Assembly (NCBI GenBank): GCA_013368445.1
Contig: JAACJO010000016.1
Coordinates: forward strand, 310,001-374,000
DNA from: Leucocoprinus leucothites
Lineage: Eukaryota; Basidiomycota; Agaricomycetes; Agaricales; Agaricaceae
Length of the DNA stretch: 64,000 nucleotides
Direction: 5' to 3'
Below are positions 21,598 to 33,793 of the stretch, one piece after another. The position numbers and the translations under genes were made by a program. Positions within the stretch are counted from its first letter, which is position 1. The number at the start of each line of letters is the position of its first letter. The notes under the pieces were generated by a model. It did no database searches and was not told where the DNA came from. It saw only the letters and a program-made list of their open reading frames with translations.

Positions 21598-24500
21598 ATG
21601 CTGTCTTCCGGGGCTGAAAAGAGTTGGGTTTTTCTCGCTCTTTTGACTGCGTTGTTCCCTCTATCCTCTGCTGCCGATGTCGACCCGGCTAAGCTAGATG
21701 CCTGTCCAGGCTACGAAGCCCACAACGTCAAGACTCACGGTGGCCGACTTACTGCAGATTTAACTCTGGCTGGTCAGGCTTGCAACGTCTTTGGTGAAGA
21801 TCTTCAAACTCTTTCACTCAGTGTGACTTACGAAACGAGTACGTTCTTCTTCAATCGATATGTGCCATTCCTTAGACCCTCCTTAGAGGACCGCATCCAC
21901 TTGAAGATTATTGATCCAGAGTCTGAGCGTTACGAGGTACCAGGCTCCGTCTTCCCTCGTCCGGACTCGCGTGCTATTGTATCACCTCACTCGGCCGCGA
22001 TCCAATTCAACTATACAGCCTCGCCTTTCTCTTTCTCGATTTTGAGGACGTCGACGCACGAGGTCCTTTTCTCAACCGCGTCCCACCCCGTTATTTTCGA
22101 GCCGCAATACCTCCGACTCAAAACAAATCTCCCGGATAACGCCAACATCTATGGCTTGGGCGAACACACTAACCCCTTCCATCTTCCCACCGACAATACC
22201 ACACTGACCTTATGGTCTCGTGATGCGTTCGGTATTCCGGTTGGCACAAACTTGTATGGAAACCACCCTATCTATTTCGAACACCGGACCACAGGAACAC
22301 ATGGTGTTTTCTTCTTGAATTCCAATGGAATGGATATCAAGCTTTCCAACGTGGGTGGAACAAGTCTGGAATACAACGCAATTGGCGGTGTCTTGGACTT
22401 CTATTTCTTGGCTGGTAGCGAGTCTGACCCGAGCGCGGTGGCTCGTCAATACGCTGAAATTGCTGGACTGCCAGCAGAGGTCCCCTATTGGTCCTTTGGC
22501 TTCCATCAATGCCGTTTCGGCTATAAGGGTGCGCCAATAATTTCATAGCTTGCTAACGCCCCGGATGCTCAATGGTTTACTAGATTTCGTCGATGTGGCT
22601 GGTGTCGTTTCAAAATACGCTGCTGCCAACATTCCTTTGGAAACTATGTGGACTGACATTGGTTCGCGTTCATTTTCGTGTTCTGTGTCGCTTTCTCATA
22701 TTGACAATGGTCGCAGACTACATGGACCGCAGACGTATCTTTACTGTTGATCCCCAGTATTTCCCTCTGGACAGGATGCGTGAAATTGTTGATTACCTGC
22801 ACTCCCATGATCAGCGTTATAGTAAGTTATTACGCGTTTCCCCGTGAACACTCGCCTATTCCGACTGACTATGTTTGTTTAAAATAGTTTTGATGACTGA
22901 TCCTGCCGTTGCATACTTGCCAGATGACAGCTATGGTGCATATCACCGTGGTAAGGATCTGGACATTTACCTGAAGGCTGAAAACGGAAGTGATTTCCTT
23001 GGTCTCGTTTGGCCAGGTGTGTTTCTGTCAAAACAATGATTTGGCCCGTCTCACCAACAAATCTCTCTATTCAATTCTCAGGAGTCACCGTGTACCCAGG
23101 TAAATTCATGCTTCTGATTTCTTGGATCATTAGACGTTTTCTCACAAACTCATCAAGATTGGTTCAACCCTAGAATTGCGGAGTAAGTATTACATGTTCC
23201 CATCCATCATCTTTCAAACATCTGACCACTTCTCAGATACTGGAATAATGAATTCCTCGACTTCTACGATCCTGAGACGGGCATTGACATTGACGGCGCT
23301 TGGATTGATATGAATGAACCTGCGAGCGTGAGCAAAGCCTGTTCTTGAGTCGCCCTTTTGCTGAGAACTTCTCCATCGCCCATAGTTTTGCAATTTACCA
23401 TGCGATGACCCCTTCCAGCAAGCTATTGAACAAAGCTTACCACCTCCGAGAACCAATCCTCCTCCTGACCCCAACGCTCCCATCTTTGAGAACACCCCCA
23501 GGCCCACGCTTCAAAGGCGCGACGACATCCTTAACCCTCCATACGCGATCAACAATGCAGCGGGTCTACTCTCAAGTAAGACTTCGTTTGTGAGTGTCAT
23601 CCACTATTCGTTTACGAGTGTGTACTGACAACATTCAAGACGAATGCCGTCCATGCCAATGGCCTTCAAGAGTATAACGCGCACAATCTCTATGGCACTA
23701 TGATGTCTGTAGCTACACGTTTGGCAATGTTAGCTCGCCGACCTGGAAAACGACCCCTCATTATTACTCGCTCGACATTTGCCGGTGCCGGTGCTCATGT
23801 CGGAAAATGGCTTGGAGATAATGTCAGCCTTTGGGAGCAGTACCGATTCTCTATTGCGGGGATGCTCAATTTTGCTACAATATTCCAAATTCCCATGGTT
23901 GGAAGTGATATCTGTGGGTTCGGTAGGTTGCACCCTTACGTCACCTTTGAACTCAGCTTATGATGATGGTCATAGCTGGGAATACTACAGAGACATTGTG
24001 TGCTCGATGGGCTATGCTTGGCGCCTTCTATCCCTTCATGCGCAACGTAAGTAATGTCATTCCAGCCTCAGTACTTTTTCCGACCCTCTTCATAGCACAA
24101 TCAAGACTCTTCCATTAGCCAAGAGTTTTATCTCTGGGATAGTGTTGCACAAGCGGCCAGGAATGCGATTGACATTCGGTGAGTGATAGATAGTTTTGTT
24201 TCGCTGGGTATCAATCTCACCTTTTTCTTGAGCTATCGACTCCTTGACTATCTGTATACCTCCTTCCATCAAGCACACATCGATGGCACACCTGTCCTTA
24301 GCCCTCTTTGGTTCAAGTACCCGAAAGACAGCAACACCTTCCCCATCGACCTGCAGTTCTTCTATGGCGACTCTGTCCTCGTTTCACCGGTCACAGAAGA
24401 GAACACGACCTCAGTCGACATCTACCTTCCCAAGGATACCTTCTACGATTTCATGACCTTGGCTCCCGTCGAGGGTACCGGATCGATGGTCACTCTGAGC

Positions 24501-24932
24501 AATGTTAACTTCACGACCATCCCGCTTCACATCAGGGGTGGTGCCATCCTGCCTCTCCGTGTCGAATCTGCTAATACGACTACGGCTTTGAGGAAGAAAG
24601 ACTTCGAGTTCGTCGTTGCACCTGGTCAAAACGATAGCGCAACTGGACAGCTATACGTCGATGACGGAGAATTGATCAATCCGCCTCGTACTACCTCAAT
24701 TAATATGTCATTCAAGAGGGGTGTACTGAGCGTACGGGGCTCATTCCACTATGCCACTGGGGTGAAGGTTGCACGCGTTCGATTCCTTAATGTCCAGAAT
24801 GCACCGAAGGGAGTAACAGTTAATGGCAGGCATGTGGATGACTCGGGGATTTCTTACGATGCTACGAACAAGGTTCTAGATGTTGTAGTTAACCTGGCAT
24901 TTGACAGGAACTTTTCGGTGCAGTACTTATGA
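21598..24932 (+). CDS. secreted GH31 alpha-glucosidase
   Basis: Hydrolyses terminal alpha-glucosidic bonds (maltose, starch or related glucans), acting outside the cell or in the wall. A signal peptide is clear ([18 protein letters not shown]). The N-terminal beta-domain fills the first long exon, with the family's [15 protein letters not shown] and [15 protein letters not shown]. The catalytic (beta/alpha)8 barrel is split by short introns: TMWTDIDYMD, the nucleophile block [12 protein letters not shown] at about 23300-23330, [19 protein letters not shown] with the acid/base Asp, MVGSDICGF, and [11 protein letters not shown]. The proximal C-domain follows ([19 protein letters not shown]). 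Full length, about 880-900 residues, matches fungal family members. Junctions I checked keep phase and no disabling change was seen. Neighbours are unrelated to sugar use. Confidence 0.92.
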
Positions 24933-25037
24933 TAGCTTTCATTCTCGGACAAAAACATATCTACGCGAACTGCAGAATTAAGGTATAAATATATCACAGT
25001 TTAAGAAGAGGAAGCCTGAGAATATGATAGTGGCGAT

Positions 25038-25767
25038 TTACACGACGAAATTGGATGCACGCCCAGCGAGAAGATCGCCAGCCTTCACGTCTGTCCTCAG
25101 CTTGTGTTCTACCGCAAGGAAAGACACAACAACGGCATCCTGTATGGCAATCGCCTCTGGCTCCATAGCTAACCACGCCTGTAAAATGACTGGCTTGCCA
25201 TCGATAACCCGCTTCTTGGATCTCTCAAACCAAGCAATTGGGTGGTCTGGGTTGCCGGCGCTGAAGAGCTTTACCGACGATATTAGAGGTAGGGACTCAA
25301 AGAGATGTCAACGACTTACAGCCAGCTGGCTCACGATGTTCGTCTTCCAATGATATAGGTTCCCAGATTTCTCGAATGAGATGGGGCTTGGTACAATAGG
25401 TATGAGTCACCCTCAGGGTCCTTGCATGTACTAGACAACAAAACCGAACTCACAATTCCTTGAAAGTTCCGTAACCCTTCAACCAATTCTTGATTGCCTG
25501 TCGTTCTTCGCCCTCGAGCGTTATCTTGTCCGCAAAGAAATCTTTCCGCTCAATGAGCGCGACAGGTGTATCATTTCCAGGTCGAAACACCGAACATTTA
25601 GTCAAAGACTTGCTTGACTCGACTTTATATGCCACCTCGCCGGTCTTTAGAACGGCCATGGACGTTTGTTTGACATTGTCAGGTTTAAGAAGGAGGACGA
25701 GTGCCGGGTCGTGTTCGAAGGTGGGGTTGACGAGTGTGATTTGGGATTCTGAGGGTCTAAGTGCCAT
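25038..25767 (-). CDS. DUF6593 protein (copy C)
   Basis: Read leftwards from ATG 25767. The first exon gives MALRPSESQITLVNPTFEHD, VAYKVESS, and an ERKDFFADKITLEG block. An intron starting GTGAGTTC leads to the short exon ISFEKSGNLYHWKTN with the family's Y-x-W motif, then a last exon LFSAGNPDHPIAWFERSKKR ... EAIAIQDAVVVSFLAVEHKLR, ending at TAA 25038-25040. This is the classical DUF6593 pattern: a strand with A-x-F or A-W-F before a hydrophobic C-terminal helix. It is head to head with copy D (764 bases between ATGs), and the two share intron positions, so they are probably a divergently oriented old duplicate. Function unknown. Confidence 0.8.
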
Positions 25768-26531
25768 TATTCAAGCAGCTGGTTTGTGCTATCGTATTCT
25801 GAGAACTACCAAAACCGAAGAGTCGGATTTTAACCTGACTTCTACCTCAGCTGCCAGAGAAGGTTTTTTCTCGCAGTCAGGGCCCAGAGGCATAGCATTC
25901 GGCTCATATTGAATTCATACCTTGCGTAAAGCAAGGCCTTCTGATGTGATTTAACCGGAGGCGATGCAATGAACCTGTATGTATCTGGTTCCTAGTCCGA
26001 TTTGCGAGTAACCGTACTCGTGGCTGCACTTGTAAACGTCCAAGTCCTTGCCTCAGACCTAGGAGACTAGACAACACAGCTAAGTCCAGCTGCTTCTGTC
26101 TTGAACCGCGAAACCCAAAGAGATGCAGCTCAACCTCTGTTCTTGTCTTTGGTCTCTATTCCCTTAAAGCAGCTTCCAAGAAAATGACGAAGAGAAGCCT
26201 GTGGACAGACAAGAAAATAGTAGATATTCGCACTGCCTCGACCCTGGCGCGTGGCCGCCGTGGCCGCATCTCTTCTCGGGACCCCCACGTGATAACCTGT
26301 TTGCTCCGGAAGGACGACGAAAGGTGTGGGCCTGGGTTTCAACAACATTCGTAGAAAATAACTCTCTGATCTGTCACTGAATCCGGCGTGTGCAAGGCCA
26401 CAGCCTCATACGAAAGTCCGAATCTGCGGGAGTTTCGAACTCGCGGGTCTTGATATAAGCAACCTTTCAATTTTAGACATCGCGAAGTCTCTTCTCACTT
26501 TCCTCTACTCCGATATTAGCACGGTCATCCC
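25768..26531. promoter_or_regulatory. bidirectional intergenic region between divergent DUF6593 genes
   Basis: 764 bases separate two divergent starts, so both promoters lie here. TATAAG at 26454-26459 is 78 bases upstream of copy D. No coding potential recognised. Confidence 0.45.
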
Positions 26532-27247
26532 ATGGACTCTAAACTCACACTCGTAAATCCCGGAGACCCGCAAACCATCCAACTCGTATTCAGCAAAAAC
26601 AGTACACTGAATACAAGCATCCTCGTGAATGGCCAAGTCCGCTACATTGTCTCTACAACAGATCGCCAGGCTCAGAAGACGAGTATAACCGACGCCATTA
26701 CCAAGAATGTGTGGGTTTCAGTACAGAGACGGACATTCCTGTCGGACAAGATCGTTTTCGTAAATCGAGGCGGGGCAGAGCAAAAGTTCAGTAATATTAT
26801 GAAAAACCACAAGTTGGACGATGGATAGTAAGTCTTACCTCCAAGAATCATTTCCTTTCGGTTAGGCGAACTGGTTCATAGCACGGCCCATATGATGCAT
26901 ACCGATCTCGGTGACTTGTACTGGAAAGTGCACAAAATTCATCGTCTAGCTGTAAGGGGCAACCATCTTACTTCATAGTTCACTTGGCACTCATCCCTCC
27001 ATAGCTCTTCTCCGTTTCTGATCCAGTTGAACCAGTCGCCTATCGCGAACAACTCTCTCATCCAATAAACACTTTCGCACTCACCATTCGGAAAGAGTAC
27101 GAATCCCTCCTCGATTACATCGTCCCAACTTTCCTTTATCTAGAGCAGGGGCTGAGAGGCGGGGAGAAGCAAGCGGACATTGCGGATGGAATGATCGCCG
27201 AGAACAGGACTCTGCTCGGCCACTATGTCAATACGTCTACTGTGTGA
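26532..27247 (+). CDS. DUF6593 protein (copy D)
   Basis: Three exons (26532-26827, 26882-26951, 27005-27247) encode 202 residues. MDSKLTLVNPGDPQTIQLVF opens the beta-rich domain, followed by NGQVRYIVSTTDR and SVQRRTFLSDKIVF. The middle exon has the Y-x-W motif (DLYWKVHKIHRLA), and the last exon ends in PTFLYLEQGLRGGEKQ. Exon sizes and phases match copy C. TVMKN-like linkers and the C-terminus are charged and likely disordered. Soluble, no signal peptide. Function unknown; the C/D pair suggests duplication with inversion. Confidence 0.8.
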
Positions 27248-27976
27248 GGGTATGAAGAGAAGGGGAAGACGTACGATACTTGTAACAATACCCCCTTATG
27301 TTGTAGGTAACATTTCACTTCAATGAATTTTCTGTCTTGCAAGCTCTATGAATGACGATCAATATGATTGTCCGGTGAATGTCGGCCTCAGCCAAGAGAG
27401 GTGAGAAATCTAAATTTAGCTTGTAGGTGCTCTAATCATTTGTATATAAGCGCTGAAATGGGAAATATATCCGCCATGGCACCCAGGGACCGCTCTATAT
27501 CTACTACAAACTTGCAGGCATTTATCGAAATTCCTGTGACTACGCACGTTAATTCCACTTGCAGACTTACCATCGATATTCGTCAACGCGTGAACCCTTG
27601 AATAATAACTATATTACGAGATACCAATAAATTATCCGGCTACCCATAAAATACCCTCCCTTCCACCATAGTAAACCTTGTATTAGCGTCCGAGTTCATT
27701 TCATTCTTGATAAGGCGCCGACTCGAAGCTCCCTACATAAAGTTGTGTACAGGTAATCTAAAGCAATTGAGTCCTATTACTTCGTTGTATAGACCCGGGC
27801 CACAATTATACTTTACCCCACCCAGCCAAACACTCAAATTGTGCAGTTTCCTTCAGTCACGATCATGAAATGTACTGACTCACCGTTCAAATCCTGAGAA
27901 ACATTGCACGCCATATAAAATCCTCCTTGAAGTACAGTCCCAAAGCAAAGCACCTCCACTGAAAAAGTACGATTTG
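27248..27976. other. intergenic region
   Basis: About 730 bases. Short ORF at 27368-27601 has no support. No RNA gene or repeat seen. Confidence 0.45.
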
Positions 27977-28973
27977 ATGTCGTCCCTAGCATCCGTTGCA
28001 GCTACCCTCCACCCTACAATTCCTCCTGTCCCAAGAAGCATCCAAGCAGGTTCCAACCTCACCCTCATCCCCCCCACCAACGAAACAACAACACCAAAAG
28101 CTCACAGTACCCCGAGAATGCTCGGTCAACCGCAACATTAGGAAATCGATATGAATTCGCTCGAGGTTTCACGCCTTCTTCAATAACCATTCTACAAGGC
28201 ACACGCAAACTATACCATCTCTCTGACTTTCGATCGACACGTAAAAAGAGGTCTCAGCCGAGTGTGCTTTTGAGTGCGTCGGCTACCTCGACTGGAAGGG
28301 GGGAAGGGGAGCCTGTAATACCTGTGGTTACATTTTACCCAAGGCTGTTTCGTTCAGACATTATCAAAATATGGAGGTCAAGTTCAAGGGAGGGCGATGG
28401 TAGTGGCGTGGAACGCAGGATTAAGGTATCATTGCGTAGTTTCTTGAAGACATGGGGAATACAAGACATTGGGTGTGTAGGACATTTGACTTCGATGATA
28501 GGGCTAACTTTCTGGCGACTAGTCCGATCATCCAAGTGACCGTCGCCCAACCGACATTACTGGGATTACCCGATGGCACAAGTCTTCTGTGGAGACTATC
28601 CTCCGATCGCAAGTCCATGACGGTGTGTTATAACGTCCACTCACACCACATTCGTCATCTCATGCTCATACCCAAGCTCTACTCCGCCGCAAGCTGGGGT
28701 TCAGGTGCCTGGTCAAACCTCCTCGCCCAAGCTTTCTTCTCCCAATCAGCGACTTCCGAAACCGTGAAACTCACAGCAATTGAGACCGTCGAAGGCATCA
28801 CGGAACTTCTTCTGATTTACACCCTCATTTCGGCGTCAATCATAGAGTCTAGGCTATCTAAGCAACATCGACAAGCTAAAGAACGGCAATATCTCGAAAA
28901 AGTCAAAGGCCCGAAATGGACGATAACCCCTTTCGGGATGTGGCAATCGTGTAGTGAAGTAAGGTTTGAGTGA
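27977..28973 (+). CDS. DUF6593-like protein (copy E), frame break unresolved
   Basis: MSSLASVAATLHPTIPPVPR starts a Pro/Thr-rich leader. A short intron (about 35 nt, GTACCC...TTAG) leads to NRYEFARGFTPSSITILQG and then VVTFYPRLFRSDIIKIW. The family pattern S-L-R-S-F-L-K-T-W-G followed by R-T-F-D-F-D-D-R is present, but the two halves are in different frames (break between about 28440 and 28480). The downstream half (VTVAQPTLLGLPDG, MTVCYNVHSHHIRHLMLIP, ITELLLIYTLISASIIESRL) looks like a normal C-terminal domain and ends at TGA 28971-28973. Either a 49-nt intron from GTAGTGG near 28400 to the GAAG before 28451 joins them, or there is a one-base frameshift. Most divergent member of the set. Confidence 0.6.
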
Positions 28974-29146
28974 TATTGAATGAAATGAAAGTAGAGCATG
29001 TAGTATATCGCGGGGACAGAATGGTCAATGGTAATGCGGCGAAACGGGTACTGCACCTAAGGGCGCGCGAAATAGACTGGGGATATATGTAGTGTAGTGG
29101 TAACCTAAGATATATAACCTACCCGAAGATGATGCACGAAGTCACT

Positions 29147-30802
29147 TCACATGTAATCGTCCAATGAGGGTCCTGTTTTCTTCGCAATGACAGGGTCTGC
29201 ATCCTCGTCTGATCCACCAGTAGTAATGATGAATTCAAAGCCATTGGCTGTCGTGGGACCACCACCGAGGGTCTGAGGTCGAGGTCCAGGGCACATAAAC
29301 GGGTTGATGCCCCACGTGAATTCCTTGGTCGAAGTCCTATTGATCCTCTTTTCCTCTTTCATGCTCAGATCGATCAAGGCCCACAAAGACGACCGAGTCT
29401 GAGGTAGACGACGTAGAGCAGGTAGATAAAGTTCAATATTGACCTCTTGGCTTTCCGTAACAGCGAAGGGAATATTATAGGCACGAGAAGCAAGGAGTGC
29501 TAGTTCCCATTGGTCGTATCCACCGAGGTTGGCGTTTAGAGCAATCATGGCATCTGGGCGATTTGACGGCACATGGATAGACTGATCACCCCAGATTGGT
29601 CCCGAGTCCGAAAGAGAAATACGCAGTGTGCTGCCACCAGACGCATCAGGGGCAGTATAGGTGTGCACAAATGGCTGTGAGGCGAGGCAGTCTTCATCCT
29701 GTTCGGCCTCCATGAGCAAACGGAATACTCCAGGGCCGAAAAGGACAAGATCGATGTCCGTGTTAGGAATCAACAAAGCTAACTCTCCGAATCTAAAAAT
29801 AACCATTGGGTGAGTGAACTGAATGTAAACTCTAATTCACGTACAATGGGAGAACGTCGAGTTCTTTCTCAACGCCGAGCAGATGAACCACTAGTCTCTG
29901 CCGTTGCAGGGGAATTTGGGAAGGGATGCGGTGGAGTTTATCAAGGAGGCGATAGACGGAAAGTGGCCAGTGCAGGAGGAGCGCAGCCGGTGAATGCATG
30001 GGAAGACCACGCCACTTGTAATAGCTTGTCCACGTATGCTCAAAATTGGGTGGTGTGGGAGGAGGGGCGATATCGATAGACTCAAAGTCTAGCCACGGCA
30101 GTTCGTTATCAGGAAGCTTCCAACCTTCTCGCTCGTCCACCGGATCGTCCTCTAGTAGCTGTGTACCCCACATGTAGTCGACTTCATCTTCACAGGAACA
30201 CGGTGCTTCTGTCCACCACCCGTATTTTGAACCACACCCAAAAAGCCCCCGAGAGTCACGGTAGCGGTCAAAGGTGACAGAACCATCTTCCGTCTGGCGT
30301 ACCCACGGAAACTGTCTGGCAATAGCCTGCATCACCGGCCGCTTTTTATGGCTTCGCTGTATCAGGTAGAGCATTCACATATGTCCGAAAGGAGATAAAT
30401 ACACGCTTAACGCACCTGTATCATTTTGCAAACATTTTTGTGGCGAGTCCCTGCTCGACCGCCGTTCGACCAGTTCTCGTTACAGCACTGAAAGACGATA
30501 TGAATCAACAAACGCGTCTGCTTGGAGGTCAAGCCACGACATACTACGACATCACAGTAAAAGACGGCCTTGCACTGCGAGCAGGGAATGAGTTTCTGGA
30601 TAGACAAGTGAGTACATGCGCGTCAAGTGAGCTCAAAAGTATGGCGTACGTTGTTAGGTGACTCGATTCTCCGGCAGTTCATGCACACATGAGTTGAATG
30701 TATCGGGTCGTCGTCATGGTGGAGGACTGCGTCAATCTCCTCGAGGTCACTGGGATCGAAGAAGACGGCCGCTCTGGAGTTGAGAAGGAGGGCGGGGGAC
30801 AT
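29147..30802 (-). CDS. MYND zinc-finger protein with Mss51-like C-terminal domain
   Basis: Start MSPALLLNSRAAVFFDPSD at 30802. A MYND finger spans three exons: CMNCRRIESPNN, then KLIPCSQCKAVFYCD, then CCNENW...RHKNVCKMIQ. Next comes the hallmark RSHKKRPVMQAIARQFPWVR that opens the region related to yeast Mss51, followed by RDSRGLFGCG, and a final exon with FGELALLIPNTDIDLVLFGP and NVTESQEVNIELYLPAL-like strands. Yeast Mss51 activates COX1 translation in mitochondria, but basidiomycete genomes hold many MYND/Mss51_C relatives of unknown role, and no presequence is visible here. Junctions I checked keep phase. The insertion between MYND and C-domain (PPPTPPNFEHTWTSYYKWRG) is typical of these relatives. 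Confidence 0.78.
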
Positions 30803-31384
30803 GGTGGAAAGAAGTCAAGAGAGATGACGAAGGCCACGGCAATGTATTGACAATATATTGATTCAATCATCCCCAAAGTTTGAACCTCCTTGGCCACTTT
30901 GCTTCCCCACGCCCTCTAATGCCGGCATCTGCACAGATAACGGCTTTCAAATTACTACATCAAGGCTTTCAACACCATCCGCAGGATAATTCCCTGCAAT
31001 CTGTATTTAGTCTGCCTGTCGCACCGGGGGTAACGGACACCACAGACGATGCAGCCGTGAGGCCTGAGTCAGTCAGGTTCACGGTTGTCCTGCCCGCAGG
31101 GCGCAGTTCTTACAATTCTTTGGGGCGGAATTGTGGCTGTACACCTTTGGAGCATAATAAACGCAAATAGCAAAAAGCTACGAGAAAAGGGCCCGAACGA
31201 TCGCCGAAGGACCAGTCATATTCGTCGCTTTTTCTGGCTTTATCAATGACAAGATGCTTTCTTGCTGCCTTCCTGTATGCAGGCGTGTACAGGCGTACCA
31301 ATCGAGCGAATTATGTGGCCTTTATCTTTGGAGTCTTCGGAGATTATATTTATTTTCCGACCCGTCCTCGCTAGCACTTGTGAA
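30803..31384. other. intergenic region
   Basis: About 580 bases between two minus-strand genes, thus promoter of the MYND gene and 3' region of the F-box gene. The plus ORF 30880-31170 is unsupported. Confidence 0.5.
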
Positions 31385-33314
31385 CTACTCTTCGCATTGA
31401 AAAATCCTAAGGGACCCATGAGGACCCTCTCCATGATCCAACACGACGCGATACAACTTCTGAAAACTCTGCAACACCACTTGGCATGACGGCGCTGCTC
31501 GTACTGGCTTCATTAATGCTTTCAGCGGATAATCGGCCGCCTGATTCTCGAATACCCTCTCGGCAGTGCTCATCATGTTGGTATCGGCCTCGTGCGAATG
31601 ACGTATAGTCACTTTGCGTAGGGTCGGTGATTGAGCGACCACATCCAAAACAGCACTCTGAAAATAGTAAACTTTAGCTCAGTGAAGGACCACAACAACA
31701 CACAGGAAGGACCACTCACAATCAATGGCTCAACGTCGAATTCAGAACCCAAGTTCATGGAGGTAGTCACCTTCAGAATCCCGAGTTTCTGCAAATCCGG
31801 AAGCCATTTGACCCAATACTCAAAGAACCAAGTAAGCCGCATGTCCGAGGCCGGGTGCAAATCAACGTGCAGAAGCTTCAGCGTCCGTTCATGATACCGA
31901 AGTCCTCTCTCGCAAAGCTCCTTGACACAATAATCATTCGCGTTCTGACCGAGTGTCAACACCAAAGCCTCCAAGCCCTCATATGACCCTAGATAATCAA
32001 CTAGCGCCTGGCCAACTACATCGACGCCTACAACACGTAAATTCCTGCCAACATTCTTCAGGCTCGTGAATAGTCCAGCGTACGGATCGCAGTTCAAGCA
32101 GTCATATCCAGCCAACCGAAGAGAGCGCAAATTCGGCATCTGCACTGCAGTTTCTCCTTCCAATTTCACAGGCACATTTTCCAGAACCAACTCCTCCAGT
32201 AGCGGCAGGGCCATGAGCTTCAACGTCGCAGAACCCGATGGTAACCTGGACTTTGCCGATAACTCCAAGCGCTTGAGCTGTGTTCCAGAGCTCACTATCG
32301 TCCGATAGATCGATACCTGTCCGTCGACCTCTTGACCTGTAGGCGTAGTGTTCGGGGGCGATGATGACGACAAGGCACCTCCTTCTGAGGTCGGATCAGG
32401 GCCTCCAATCGGCCACGATATCTTTACACTCTCCAGCCCCTGCCCACTCGCAATCGGCAATGCACGAGCGGCCCTCTGATCAAGAAGGTTGATGTTGAGA
32501 ATAGACATGTGTGGCGGGACAAACAACGCTTGTGTTACGTTGCGGATAAAATCGTCAGGATCGTGACTGCTGATATATAGCCTACACCGAGCACAAGCAA
32601 CACAAATTCAATAACACAGGTAAAAATCAAACACACACCCGTACCACACCACAGGACCATAAGGGCAGGCAGGTCAGCATGGCTCAAGCGTGGGTAAAGC
32701 GGGATGGAAACTGCCTCACGTTGTTTCCCTCAAATTCCCAAGAGACCTAATGATCGCCGGGAGTGTCAACATCAGGTGTTGAGCTATGCTCTGGGCATCC
32801 CTCTGCCCAGAAGGTCTCTGACCACTGGAGGAAGCTGTCTCATGACTTCTGAGCCTAAAAAGCTCCGAGACGAAGATCTTCAAACGTTTTGTGCGACGGA
32901 GGGCGATGTGTGGGTGTTGTGTACGAGAAGGGAGAGAAGGTTCGGGATTGAGGGTGTTGAGTTGGTGCATGAGGCGCGAGTAGTCGCCTGGTATGGGCTG
33001 TAGTCCATCTTGTGTTGCTAGCCACCGTACGGGTACGTTCGTCGGTTTACCCGACGAGCCGTGTATCACTATCGTCTCGAACATGGCGTCAGAGGTGAAG
33101 TCATTGAAACGCCGGCAAACCAGCCGCAATGAGCCCAGCTTCTGTTCATACTATCCACGAAACCTGTTAGCAACACAGTTACTACATGTGGAACGAAAGG
33201 GCAGAGGGGTGTACCGGAGCTCGGGGTGTAAAGTCGATCACAATGAGGACACACCTTCAGAAATGAAATAATGGTGGAAAAGACAAAAAAGGGCAAGTCA
33301 AGGATGGCAGTCAT
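31385..33314 (-). CDS. F-box protein with leucine-rich C-terminal region
   Basis: Probable substrate receptor of an SCF ubiquitin ligase. An F-box is split by the first intron: MTAILDLPFFVFSTIISFLK, then KLGSLRLVCRRFNDFTSDAM, matching the L-P-x-x-x-x-x-I-x-x-F-L ... L-R-x-V-C-R-x-F pattern. The remaining 500 residues hold irregular leucine-rich strands in the usual fungal style: LKRLELSAKSRLPSG, PLLEELVLENVPVKLEG, PNLRSLRLAGYDCLN, GLEALVLTLGQNANDY, and a last exon with SPTLRKVTIRHSHEAD and QKLYRVVLDHGEGPHGS. Introns near 32715-32590 and 31690-31650 were placed by phase. Such F-box genes are hugely expanded in Agaricomycetes, and the target cannot be inferred. Confidence 0.75.
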
Positions 33315-33793
33315 GTATAGGAAATAAGGTTAGGGCGTCTGTTATGTGTCCCAACATGATCTATATAGAATTTCTCCCTCGTGTGCTCTCTTCTCCCTGT
33401 GTTTTGATACGCATTAATGCACAACACCGGTGTCCACAACTAGTTGTGGTAGCGAAACATACACAAACAAACGTCCATCCCTGATTTCCGTTTTCGTATC
33501 ACAAAGCACATCGTAATTCCTCGACAGGCATTGTTTGCCTGATCGACAGTTTGTATGGTATGCTTCCCATCCAGTGAACCCTTGCTCGGAACCTGGTATC
33601 ATACCACAGGGTAGTGGATTGTCCACTACGGAATGCTTGATGACTTGCTTTGAAATCTTCCGGCTATCATACAGAATTATACTATTACAATGTTTCACAC
33701 TATCATAACCAAGTCATATCACCAAACTACCTTTGGATCGTACTACAAATCGACCACAACCATCTATCACACCCGAGAGATCACAACATTGCT
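33315..33793. other. intergenic region
   Basis: About 480 bases; 3' flank of the intronless gene and promoter of the F-box gene. No gene seen. Confidence 0.5.
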
